Assembly (NCBI RefSeq): GCF_018070575.1
Contig: NZ_JAGPXN010000010.1
Span: 62,001 to 126,000, forward strand
Reading direction: 5' to 3'
Source of the DNA: Micromonospora sp. C31
GTDB taxonomy: Bacteria > Actinomycetota > Actinomycetes > Mycobacteriales > Micromonosporaceae
Length of the DNA stretch: 64,000 nucleotides
Part shown: positions 47,874 to 55,733 of the stretch, one piece after another
Position numbering within the stretch: position 1 is the stretch's first letter
How the letters are laid out: every line of letters begins with the position of its first letter
The notes under the pieces: model-generated
The model's database searches: none
Seen by the model: the letters and a program-made list of their open reading frames with translations, nothing else
What the model was told of the DNA's origin: nothing
Program-made: the position numbers and the translations under genes

Positions 47874-48922
47874 GCCAGTTCCTCCAGTGTGGACGAGTCG
47901 GCGGCGGGGCCACGTTGCGGCACCGCGCCGACACCGAAGAAGGCCCGTCGGCGCAACTGCGCCCACCGGCCGGCGGGACCGCGCTCGCGGCCCCGGACCC
48001 GGGTGCCGCTGACCTCGGTACCCGCGTGTCGGGCCGCCTCCTGGGCGGCCTGCGGCAGCGACCGTACGCCCTCGCCCCGCAGGAGGGTCGGACGCCGTTC
48101 CTGCCCCGCGCCGAGCGCGGAGAGCACGGTCGGCAGCAGCGCGGCGGCGGCCACCGCGTAGCCCTCCGCCGAGGGGTGGAACCGGTCCCAGGTGAACATC
48201 CGGGTCGGCTCGGCCGCGAACCGGGGCCCGAGCAGGTCGCCGAGGGAGACCGTCCAGCCGCCGGCCTCGACCACGGCCACCGTCTGCGCGGCGGCGAGCT
48301 GCCGACCCCAGCGGCGGGCCAGCCAGCGCAGCGGCGGCCGGATCGGCTGGATCGTGCCCAGGTCGGGACAGGTGCCGACGACCACCTCGCAGCCGGCGGT
48401 GCGCAGCGTGCGGACCGCATCGACCAGGTAGCGCACCGCCAGGCCGAACGGGGTGCGGTTGGTCACGTCGTTGCCGCCGATCAGGATCACCGCGACGTCG
48501 GGCCGGCACTCCAGCGCCGCCTCCACCTGGTGGCGCAGCACGGCCGAGATGGCGCCGACCACGGCGAAGCGGTGCAGCCGGACGGGACGTTGCAGGCGGC
48601 GGGACAGGCCGGTGGCGAGCAGCGCGCCGGGTGTCTCCCGCCGGCGGTGCACGCCGTAGCCGGCGGCCGACGAGTCGCCCAGCACGACGACCGTCACCGG
48701 TGGGCCGGGCAGCTTCGCGCCGTAGACGCCGTCGCAGCGTGGTGGCGGAGCCTCCGCCATCGGGATCGTGCGGCGGGCCTGCCGGGCCTGCCCGAGGAGC
48801 ACACCGCCGGTCGCGACCGCCGCCGCGGCGGTGGCGCCTGTGCCGATCGCCGCGAGGCGGGCGACCTGCCGGGCGCGTTGCCAGCGCGGACCGGCCGGGA
48901 CGGCGGAACCAGCGACCCCCAT
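47870..48922 (-). CDS. SGNH/GDSL hydrolase, first of a tandem pair
   Basis: A 350-residue paralog of the following gene: N-terminal hydrophobic anchor (about 22-46), VVLGDSSAAGYGVH (Ser), IGGNDVTNRT, GTCPDLGTI and DRFHPSAEGY (Asp/His). It adds a C-terminal basic tail of about 75 residues (from about 275) absent from the paralog. ATG 48922 lies six bases after TAATGT. Matches in context the mycobacterial Rv1075c-type esterase. Confidence 0.9.
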   Translation of the reverse strand: MGVAGSAVPAGPRWQRARQVARLAAIGTGATAAAAVATGGVLLGQARQARRTIPMAEAPPPRCDGVYGAKLPGPPVTVVVLGDSSAAGYGVHRRRETPGALLATGLSRRLQRPVRLHRFAVVGAISAVLRHQVEAALECRPDVAVILIGGNDVTNRTPFGLAVRYLVDAVRTLRTAGCEVVVGTCPDLGTIQPIRPPLRWLARRWGRQLAAAQTVAVVEAGGWTVSLGDLLGPRFAAEPTRMFTWDRFHPSAEGYAVAAAALLPTVLSALGAGQERRPTLLRGEGVRSLPQAAQEAARHAGTEVSGTRVRGRERGPAGRWAQLRRRAFFGVGAVPQRGPAADSSTLEELA

Positions 48923-48928
48923 ACAGCG

Positions 48929-48934
48929 ACATTA
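48929..48934 (-). promoter_or_regulatory. -10 box for leaderless SGNH operon
   Basis: TAATGT on the minus strand ends six bases before the ATG at 48922. Confidence 0.6.
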
Positions 48935-49072
48935 TCGCGCCGGCACGACACGCCGCTGTCGTCGTGTCGGCTCGTCGGTGGCTGGAAGTGGGCGGTCCTG
49001 GGTACCTGTACGGCTGACCCGGCAGACGGGTTGCGCCGACGCGTCATCCTGGCACGTGGAGAGGGGCCGAAC

Positions 49073-49429
49073 ATGGGGAAGACACTGAAGCGGACGGCGG
49101 CGTTCAGCGCGCTGGCCCGGGCGCTCGCGGCAGGGGCGCGGGGCGGGCCGTCGCTCGGGGCGCGGCTGGGCGCGTTGCCAAGGATGATCCGGGCGACCAC
49201 CCGGGGGGAGTACGACGGCGGCCTGCGGCTGGCCCTGATGACCGCGGCGACGGCGTACATCGTCTCGCCGATCGACCTGATCCCGGAGATCCCGCTGGCG
49301 ATCTTCGGGTTGGCCGACGACGCGGTGATGGTGACCTGGCTGGCCGGCAGCGTGCTGGCCGAGACCGAGCGGTTCCTGGAGTGGGAGGCCCGGCGCAGCT
49401 CGGTGATCCCCGGACACGTGGCGTCCTGA
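49073..49429 (+). CDS. DUF1232 (YkvA-like) membrane protein
   Basis: A 118-residue protein with the DUF1232 signature YIVSPIDLIPEIPLAIFGLADDA across one membrane-associated hairpin. Function unknown in the family. GGAGAGG lies eight bases before the ATG. Cbs follows about 78 bases downstream on the same strand. Confidence 0.88.
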   Translation: MGKTLKRTAAFSALARALAAGARGGPSLGARLGALPRMIRATTRGEYDGGLRLALMTAATAYIVSPIDLIPEIPLAIFGLADDAVMVTWLAGSVLAETERFLEWEARRSSVIPGHVAS

Positions 49430-49506
49430 ACCCACGTACCCTGGGGCGTCGAGAAGACGTCTGCCCGGCCGTCGCCGGCGGCGCCGGAGGAGAAGGGCAC
49501 AACGAG

Positions 49507-50877
49507 GTGCGGTACTACGACAACGTCGTCGAGCTGATCGGCAACACCCCGCTGGTACGGCTGCGCAACGTCACGGCCGGGATCCAGGCCACCGTCCTGG
49601 CGAAGGTGGAGTACCTCAACCCGGGCGGCTCGGTGAAGGACCGGATCGCCCTGCGGATGGTGGAGGACGCGGAGAAGGCGGGCCTCCTCCAGCCGGGTGG
49701 CACGATCGTCGAGCCGACCAGCGGCAACACCGGCGTCGGCCTGGCGCTGGTGGCGCAGCTGCGGGGCTACAGGTGCGTCTTCGTCTGCCCCGACAAGGTC
49801 AGCCAGGACAAGCAGGACGTGCTGCGCGCGTACGGCGCCGAGGTGGTGGTCTGCCCGACCGCCGTGGCCCCGGAGGATCCGCGTTCCTACTACAACGTCT
49901 CGGACCGGCTGGCCCGGGAGATCCCCGGCGCCTGGAAGCCCAACCAGTACAGCAACCCGGCCAACCCGCGCTCGCACTACGAGACCACGGGCCCCGAGCT
50001 GTGGGAGCAGACCGGGGGCGAGCTCACCCACTTCGTGGCGGGCGTCGGCACCGGCGGCACCATCTCCGGCATCGGGCGCTACCTGAAGGAGGCCTCGGAG
50101 GGCCGGGTGCAGGTCGTCGGCGCCGACCCGGAGGGCTCCGTCTACTCCGGCGGCACCGGCCGGCCCTACCTGGTCGAGGGCGTCGGCGAGGACTTCTGGC
50201 CGGAGACGTACGACCGGGGTGTCGCCGACGAGATCATCGAGGTCTCCGACAAGGCGTCCTTCGAGATGACCCGGCGGTTGGCGCGCGAGGAGGGGCTGCT
50301 CGTCGGCGGCTCCTGCGGGATGGCCGTGGTGGCCGCCCTGGAGGTGGCCCGCAAGGCCGGCCCGGACGACGTGGTCGTGGTGCTGCTGCCGGACAGCGGC
50401 AAGGGCTACCTGTCCAAGATCTTCAACGACGGCTGGATGGCCCGGTACGGCTTCCTCGACAACTCCGGCACGGAGCCGACGGTCGCCGACGCGCTCGCCG
50501 GCAAGCCGGGCGGCCTGCCCGAGCTGGTGCACGTGCACCCGACCGAGACGGTCCGCGACGCGATCGACTACATGCGCGAGTACGGCGTCTCGCAGCTGCC
50601 GGTGCTCAAGGCCGAGCCTCCGGTGGTCACCGGCGAGGTGGCCGGGTCCATCGCCGAGAAGGACCTGCTCGACGCGCTCTTCACCGGCCAGGCGCACCTG
50701 CACGACACCATCGAGCGGCACATGGCCGAGCCGCTGCCGATGATCGGCGGCGGGCAGCCGGTGAGCGAGGCGGTCGGCCTGCTGGAGAAGTCCGACGCCG
50801 CCCTGGTGCTGGTCGACGGCAAGCCCAAGGGCGTCCTCACCCGCCAGGACCTGTTGGCGCACCTCGGCGCGCGCTGA
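49507..50877 (+). CDS. cbs: Cystathionine beta-synthase
   Basis: A 456-residue PLP enzyme that joins serine and homocysteine to form cystathionine. Lys44 in NPGGSVKDR binds PLP; VEPTSGNTGVGLA and GVGTGGTISGIGRYLKE are the phosphate and cofactor loops. A pair of C-terminal CBS domains (about 330-456; VRDAIDYMREYGVSQLPVL and VSEAVGLLEKSDAALVLVDG) would sense adenosyl ligands. There is no N-terminal heme domain. The GTG at 49507 matches the family start RYYDNVVELIGNTPLV. metB at 59344 completes transsulfuration. Confidence 0.95.
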   Translation: MRYYDNVVELIGNTPLVRLRNVTAGIQATVLAKVEYLNPGGSVKDRIALRMVEDAEKAGLLQPGGTIVEPTSGNTGVGLALVAQLRGYRCVFVCPDKVSQDKQDVLRAYGAEVVVCPTAVAPEDPRSYYNVSDRLAREIPGAWKPNQYSNPANPRSHYETTGPELWEQTGGELTHFVAGVGTGGTISGIGRYLKEASEGRVQVVGADPEGSVYSGGTGRPYLVEGVGEDFWPETYDRGVADEIIEVSDKASFEMTRRLAREEGLLVGGSCGMAVVAALEVARKAGPDDVVVVLLPDSGKGYLSKIFNDGWMARYGFLDNSGTEPTVADALAGKPGGLPELVHVHPTETVRDAIDYMREYGVSQLPVLKAEPPVVTGEVAGSIAEKDLLDALFTGQAHLHDTIERHMAEPLPMIGGGQPVSEAVGLLEKSDAALVLVDGKPKGVLTRQDLLAHLGAR

Positions 50878-50878
50878 C

Positions 50879-50935
50879 GTGTTAGGAAGGGCCCCTTGTT
50901 AACGCATAGCGTTAACAAGGGGCTCTTCCTAACAC
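50879..50935. repeat. Palindromic intergenic repeat, copy 2; overlaps GNAT stop
   Basis: Arms 50879-50905 and 50909-50935 match at 26 of 27 positions around a three-base loop. It shares the GTTAGGAAGGG core with the palindrome at 12024. It starts right after the cbs stop and its right arm provides the last codons and TAA stop of the converging GNAT gene. Confidence 0.9.
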
Positions 50936-51439
50936 CTGGCGGGCGTAGCGGAGCTGGGGCACGGCCACCGGGCCGACGTGCTCGTCCCGAGCGGTGCCGG
51001 TGGTGGTCCAGCCGCCGCGCTCGTAGAAACGGCGGGCGTGCGCGTTGTCCCGCAGCACCCAGAGCACCGCGCGGGACCAGCCGCGTGCGCGCATGGCGTC
51101 CAGCGCGTCGACCATCAGCTCACGGCCGGTGCCCAGGCCGCGCTCGGCGGGTTCGAGGTGGATGGCGTTGAGCAGGCCGGTCGCCGGGTCGCCCTCGTCG
51201 TCCGGGCCGAGGTAGCTGAACCCGACCAGCCGGCCGTCGCGCTCGACCACGGTCATCCGGTGCTCGTCGCGCTCCCACGTCCACCGCTCGGTCCAGTAGG
51301 CGCCCATCGCCTCGGCCGTCGGGTCGGCCAGCGCCTCCGCCGGCAGGAAGGCCGAGTAGGCGGCGACCCGGGAACGCTGGTGCAGCGCCCCCACCGCCAG
51401 CAGGTCGTCGACGGTGGCGGGGCGCAGGGTGAGCGTCAC
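50912..51439 (-). CDS. GNAT family N-acetyltransferase
   Basis: A 175-residue GNAT enzyme: [18 protein letters not shown], substrate-side helix [38 protein letters not shown] with the acetyl-CoA loop, and [19 protein letters not shown]. Its GTG overlaps the rnz stop codon (GTGA), so it is coupled to rnz. The last eight codons, VLGRAPC and stop, lie inside the palindromic repeat and include a TTA leucine codon. Acceptor substrate unknown. Confidence 0.88.
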   Translation of the reverse strand: MTLTLRPATVDDLLAVGALHQRSRVAAYSAFLPAEALADPTAEAMGAYWTERWTWERDEHRMTVVERDGRLVGFSYLGPDDEGDPATGLLNAIHLEPAERGLGTGRELMVDALDAMRARGWSRAVLWVLRDNAHARRFYERGGWTTTGTARDEHVGPVAVPQLRYARQVLGRAPC

Positions 51440-52365
51440 CCGGCCGAGGCTACCCGCCGGGGCGGGACCTGCACGGTCGTCAGGTCCTCGGCGATGACCA
51501 GGTCGCCGTCGAAGTGCGCGCGGGCCTCGTCGGCGAAACGGGCCGGGTCGGCGTACCGCTGGGAGAAGTGGGTGAGCACGAGCCGGCGTACCCCCGACTC
51601 GGCCGCCACCCGCGCGGCCTGGCCCGCCGTGAGGTGACCGACCTCGGCGGCGAGCGCGGCCTCCGACTCGAGGAACGTCGACTCGATGACCAGCAGGTCG
51701 GCGTGCTCGGCGAGGGCGTACACCCCGTCGCAGAGGCCGGTGTCCATGACGAAGGCGAAGCGCTGCCCGGGTCGGGGCACGCTCACCTCCTCGCGGGTGA
51801 CGCGGCGCCCGCCGACATCGAGGTGGCCGACGCGGATCAGCTCGCCGACCGCCGGCCCGGCGATGCCGTACGCGGCCAGCCGCTCCGGCAGCATCCGGCA
51901 GCCGTCGGGCTCGACGAGCCGGTAGCCGTACGTCTCGACGGGGTGCCGCAGCCGCCGGGCCTCCAGCGTGCCGACGCCCAGCGCGATGCGCTGCCCGTCG
52001 GCGTCGACGGGCTCGACGCGCAGCTCGGCGGTCTCGTGGAAGCTGGAGGCGTGCCGCAGGCGCGCGAAGTATTCCGCGCCGCCGGCCGGGAAGTGCACCG
52101 CCACCGGGTGCGGCACCCGGTCGAGGGAGAGCCGCTGGATGGTGCCGGGCAGGCCGAGGCAGTGGTCGCCGTGGAAGTGGGTGACGCAGATCCGGGTCAG
52201 GTCGGTGGCGGTGACGGTGGTGTGCAGGAGCTGCCGCTGGCTGCCCTCGCCCGGGTCGAAGAGGATCACCTCGTCGTCCCAGCGCAGCACGTACCCGTTG
52301 TGGTTGCGCTGCCGGGTCGGGGCCTGGCTGGCCGTCCCGAGCACCACCAGCTCGCGCATCGACAC
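51436..52365 (-). CDS. rnz: Ribonuclease Z
   Basis: A 309-residue RNase Z that cuts the 3' trailer from tRNA precursors to make the CCA attachment site; essential where CCA is not encoded, as in the tRNA here. Metal motif [13 protein letters not shown], later [16 protein letters not shown] and LTHFSQRY. I place the start at GTG 52365, four bases after GGAGGT; ATG 52359 or GTG 52389 are alternatives. An unusual RNA leader of about 270 nt precedes it. Confidence 0.93.
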   Translation of the reverse strand: MSMRELVVLGTASQAPTRQRNHNGYVLRWDDEVILFDPGEGSQRQLLHTTVTATDLTRICVTHFHGDHCLGLPGTIQRLSLDRVPHPVAVHFPAGGAEYFARLRHASSFHETAELRVEPVDADGQRIALGVGTLEARRLRHPVETYGYRLVEPDGCRMLPERLAAYGIAGPAVGELIRVGHLDVGGRRVTREEVSVPRPGQRFAFVMDTGLCDGVYALAEHADLLVIESTFLESEAALAAEVGHLTAGQAARVAAESGVRRLVLTHFSQRYADPARFADEARAHFDGDLVIAEDLTTVQVPPRRVASAG

Positions 52366-52407
52366 GGTGACCTCCGGCTGCGTCGCCACCCGACCCGTGG
52401 AAAGGGT

Positions 52408-52586
52408 CGACCCCCGGGGCTTCCGCGCTGATGCGCGGGCCGGCTGGACTGGGCCGGCACCCCGGGGGTCGGGTGGCTGTCGTGGTTTCGCCGCACCGCT
52501 GCCACACGGTCTCGACGATCGTGCATGCCCGCCTCGCGGCGGACGTGGTTTTCACTGTCGAGGACAGCGGCTAGCGGACAGCCACC
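52408..52586 (-). ncRNA. Structured RNA leader of rnz, candidate attenuator
   Basis: On the minus strand, a 10-bp helix pairs 52577-52586 (inside the leader ORF) with 52472-52481. Directly abutting it is a 12-bp perfect stem (52460-52471 with 52408-52419) that closes a three-way junction with two 6-bp hairpins (52439-52444/52453-52458 and 52423-52428/52433-52438). A further small hairpin with a GCGA loop lies between. Ribosomes reaching the leader stop codon would block the long-range helix. Confidence 0.55.
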
Positions 52587-52609
52587 TCACGAGTCCGATT
52601 GCTATACAA
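52571..52609 (-). CDS. 12-codon leader ORF with near-perfect Shine-Dalgarno
   Basis: TTG at 52609 opens a frame reading MYSNRTREVAVR and stopping at TAG (52573-52571). A GAAAGGAGGTGGTCC segment ends ten bases before it (52614-52628) and complements the 16S 3' end over 15 bases with one G-U pair, exceptional strength. The codons GTG GCT GTC contain the strand that pairs downstream. Likely a regulatory leader peptide; not proven translated. Confidence 0.5.
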   Translation of the reverse strand: MYSNRTREVAVR

Positions 52610-52640
52610 GTCTGGACCACCTCCTTTCCCGTGTACCGCC

Positions 52641-52669
52641 ACGCTATCCACCCTCCGCGCCCCGGGCAA
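52641..52669 (-). promoter_or_regulatory. Promoter of rnz leader (-35 and -10)
   Basis: TTGCCC at 52664-52669 and TAGCGT at 52641-52646, minus strand, separated by 17 bases. The transcript would start near 52634, six bases before the extended Shine-Dalgarno sequence. Confidence 0.55.
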
Positions 52670-52711
52670 CGGATTTCGATCACACGAGGTCGGGGAATGG
52701 CGGGCCGGCGC

Positions 52712-53905
52712 TCAGGCGTTCTCGGCGATGCCGATCGGCCCCTCGCGCGGGCCCTCCTCGCTGGCCGGCTGCACGGCCAGCGACGGGAAGTCGGCCAGGT
52801 CGCCCTCCGGCTCGGCGTCCCACTCGGGGAAGACCAGGTCGCTCTGGAGGTAGAGGCAGAGCAACTGGGTGAGCTGACGCAGGCCCTCCAGGTGGGTGCG
52901 CTCGTGCCCGTGGGTGGCGTCCACGCCGAAGCCGAGCAGCGCCACCCGGGCGTGCGCCCCGGCCTCCACGGCCGCCGCCACGTCGGAGCGGTAGTACTCG
53001 AAGACGTCGCGGACCAGGCCCACCCCGTGCTCGGCGGCGATCGAGGCGAGGTTGCGGGTCAGGTGGTAGTCGAACGGCCCGACCCCGTCGCCCATCGCCA
53101 GGGTGGCCGCGTCCTCACGGGACTGCTGGCCGGGCGCCACCACCGCCGCGTCCACCGACACGATCTCCGCCACGTCCGGGTCGAGCCCGTGCGACGCCCC
53201 GTGCCCGATCTCCTCGGTGACGGTGACCAGCAGGTGCGCGGTGACCGCCGGGCGTACGCCGGCGTCGACCATCGCCTTGAGCGCGGTGAGGACGGCGGCC
53301 ACGCCGGCCTTGTCGTCCAGGTGCCGGGACTTGACGTACCCGCTGGGGGTGATCGTCGGGTTCGGCAGGAACGCCACGAAGTCGCCCGCGTCGATGCCGA
53401 GGGCACGCAGCCCGGCGATGTCCTCGACCTGCTCGTCGACCCGCACCTCGACGTGCTGCCAGCCGACGCCCTGAAGGTCCACGTCGTCGTTGTAGCGGTG
53501 GCCGCTGGCCTTCAGCGGCAGCACCTGCCCGGTGATCACCCGCTCCAGGTCGTCGGTGAAGATCCGTACGTGGGCGCCCTCGGCGAACCGGGCGCTGTGC
53601 GTACCGATCGTCTTCAGCTCCAGCCGGCCGTTCTCCTTCAGCCGCTTCACCATGCCGCCGATGGTGTCGGTGTGCACCACGATCGCCCGGTCGGCGCCGG
53701 TGGAGCGGGGGCCGGGCAGACAGGCGCTGAGCGCGCCGCGCCGGGTCAGCGTGGAGGGGATGCCGAGCGCGGAGAGCCGCTCGCCGACGTACTGCTGCAC
53801 GTGGTCCGTACGCCCCGACGGGCTCGGGATCTCCAGCAGCTCCAGCAGCACCTGGCGTAGATAGTCCATGTCGAGCGTGAGCGGAACGGGCTTGCGTGCG
53901 GTCAT
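52712..53905 (-). CDS. M42 family peptidase of the NAGGN osmoprotectant trio
   Basis: A 397-residue M42-type metallopeptidase. Metal-site motifs: IVVHTDTIGGM, SRHLDDKAGVAAV, VTEEIGHGAS and VSVDAAVV, plus a late GVDATHGHERTH. M42 enzymes are aminopeptidases; in this three-gene arrangement the member is thought to act on the N-acetylglutaminylglutamine pathway, exact step unknown. Its ATG overlaps the synthetase stop (ATGA). Last gene of the operon. Confidence 0.9.
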   Translation of the reverse strand: MTARKPVPLTLDMDYLRQVLLELLEIPSPSGRTDHVQQYVGERLSALGIPSTLTRRGALSACLPGPRSTGADRAIVVHTDTIGGMVKRLKENGRLELKTIGTHSARFAEGAHVRIFTDDLERVITGQVLPLKASGHRYNDDVDLQGVGWQHVEVRVDEQVEDIAGLRALGIDAGDFVAFLPNPTITPSGYVKSRHLDDKAGVAAVLTALKAMVDAGVRPAVTAHLLVTVTEEIGHGASHGLDPDVAEIVSVDAAVVAPGQQSREDAATLAMGDGVGPFDYHLTRNLASIAAEHGVGLVRDVFEYYRSDVAAAVEAGAHARVALLGFGVDATHGHERTHLEGLRQLTQLLCLYLQSDLVFPEWDAEPEGDLADFPSLAVQPASEEGPREGPIGIAENA

Positions 53906-55731
53906 GTCCCTGAGCTTGCCGCACCGGGCGGGGACCACAGTCGCTGAGGTGCCCGGGTGCCCGGGAAGAGCAGGTCGACGAAGCGCTCGGCGGTCGGCTG
54001 CGGTTCGTGGTTGGCCAGACCGGGCCGCTCGTTCGCCTCGATGAAGACGTGCTCGGGCCGGTCCGGTGCGGGCACCAGCAGGTCCAGTCCGGTGATCGGG
54101 ATGTCCAGCGCCCGGCTCGCCGTCACGCACGCCTCGGCGATGGTCGGGTGCAGCTCCGCGGTGACGTCGTGAATGGTGCCGCCGGTATGCAGGTTGGCGG
54201 TCCGGCGGACGACGAGCACCTGGCCCTCGGGGAGCACGTCGTCCATCCCGTACCCGGCCTCGGCGACCACCTCGCGGGTCATGTCGTCGACGGGGATGCG
54301 GGACTCGCCCCCGGTGGCGGCGGCGCGACGGCGGCTCTGCCGCTCGATCAGCTCGGCGACGTCGTGTACCCCGTCGCCGGTGATGGCGGCCGGCCGGCGG
54401 ACCGCCGCGGCCACCACCTCGTGGTCGATGACGACGACCCGCAGGTCCTCGCCGGTGCACAGCTCCTCCAGCAGGACCTCCGGGCAGAACCGGGCGGCCA
54501 GGGCCACGGCGGCGGTCAGCGCCTCGGGCGTACGCACACCCACCGTGATGCCGTTGCCCTGCTCGCCCCGGGCCGGCTTGACCACCAGGTGGCCAACCTC
54601 GGCGAGGAACGCCGGGTCGGCACCGTCCCCCGTCGCGGTCCGGCCCCGCGGCACGCGCAGGCCCGCCTCGGCGAGGATCCGCCGGGTGACCCGCTTGTCG
54701 TCGCAGCGGCTCATCGCCACGGCCGAGGTCAGCTCGGACAGCGACTCGCGGGTGAGGATGGTCCGCCCGCCGCTGGTGAGCCGCAGCTCGCCCCAGGCCG
54801 GGTCGGTCACCTCGACGCGGATGCCGCGCCGCATCGCCTCGTCGGCGACGATCTTCGCGTACGGGTTGAGAAGGTCGTACCCCTCCGGCATGGCGGGCAG
54901 GAAGAGCCGTTCGTTGATCGGGTTCTTCCGCTTCACGCACAACGTGGAGGTGCGGTAGAAGCCCAGCCGCTCGTAGAGCCGGATCGCCCCGACGTTCTCG
55001 GCCAGCACGGACAGGTCCACGAAGGCCCGCCCCCGGTCGACCAGCCGGGCCGCCAGCTCGGTGATCAGGGCCTGGCCGGTGCCGGGCGGAGCGGCGTTGA
55101 AGTCCACGGTGAGGCACCAGAGGCTGGCGCCGCGGTTCGGGTCCTCGAAGACGGCGACGTGGTCCACGCCGGTGATGGTGCCGACGATCTCACCGGCGAC
55201 GTTCTCCGCCACCAGGTGCAGGAAGCGGTCGGTGCCGGCGTTGTCGACGAGCACCTCGACCGGCGCGGTGACCATGCCGTTGGCCGCGTAGATCCGGTTG
55301 ACGGCCTCCGCGTCGGCCGCGTCCCGCAGCGGCCGGATCGTCAGGCCCGGAACAGCGACGTTCTCGGGCAGCGCACCGTCCAGCGGCAGCCGGTACGTCA
55401 GCGACGGGTCGATGAACAACTCGTCGGGCAGCCGGGACACGAGCACGTGCGGGTCACGCAGGTAGATGCAGATGTCCCGGGCGCCGGCGGCCTCGGAGCG
55501 CAGCACGTCGGCGACGGCGGCCTGGTCGGCGAAGGTCTGGCCGAAGACCAGCCGGCCCCAGCCGCAGTCCAGCACCACGCCGGCGCTACCGCCGACCGCG
55601 CCGTCGGCTTCGGTGGTGGTGCCGACGGCCGCCGCGATCGGGTCGCCGCCCGGGCCGACGCGCTCGTAGCGCCGGGTCCGGCCGCGCACCTGATCCGCCC
55701 GGGCCACCCCGGTCGCGAGGGTGTCGCTCAC
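53902..55731 (-). CDS. ngg: N-acetylglutaminylglutamine synthetase (GNAT + ATP-grasp)
   Basis: A 609-residue two-domain enzyme. The N-terminal half is a GNAT acetyltransferase (TIRPLRDAADAEAVNRIYAA, SVLAENVGAIRLYERLGFY). The C-terminal half is an ATP-grasp ligase (HLVVKPARGEQGNGITVGVR, LLEELCTGEDLRVVVI, FIEANERPGLANH). Together they acetylate glutamine and join a second glutamine, forming the dipeptide that AsnO amidates. GTG at 55731 lies two bases after the asnO stop. Start chosen for this coupling. Confidence 0.92.
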   Translation of the reverse strand: MSDTLATGVARADQVRGRTRRYERVGPGGDPIAAAVGTTTEADGAVGGSAGVVLDCGWGRLVFGQTFADQAAVADVLRSEAAGARDICIYLRDPHVLVSRLPDELFIDPSLTYRLPLDGALPENVAVPGLTIRPLRDAADAEAVNRIYAANGMVTAPVEVLVDNAGTDRFLHLVAENVAGEIVGTITGVDHVAVFEDPNRGASLWCLTVDFNAAPPGTGQALITELAARLVDRGRAFVDLSVLAENVGAIRLYERLGFYRTSTLCVKRKNPINERLFLPAMPEGYDLLNPYAKIVADEAMRRGIRVEVTDPAWGELRLTSGGRTILTRESLSELTSAVAMSRCDDKRVTRRILAEAGLRVPRGRTATGDGADPAFLAEVGHLVVKPARGEQGNGITVGVRTPEALTAAVALAARFCPEVLLEELCTGEDLRVVVIDHEVVAAAVRRPAAITGDGVHDVAELIERQSRRRAAATGGESRIPVDDMTREVVAEAGYGMDDVLPEGQVLVVRRTANLHTGGTIHDVTAELHPTIAEACVTASRALDIPITGLDLLVPAPDRPEHVFIEANERPGLANHEPQPTAERFVDLLFPGTRAPQRLWSPPGAASSGT

Positions 55732-55733
55732 GC

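Noticed and set aside
52266..52526. Possible 86-residue gene upstream of rnz
   Set aside because: Arg/Pro-rich low-complexity product overlapping the structured leader and the rnz start; the RNA structure explains the sequence better.
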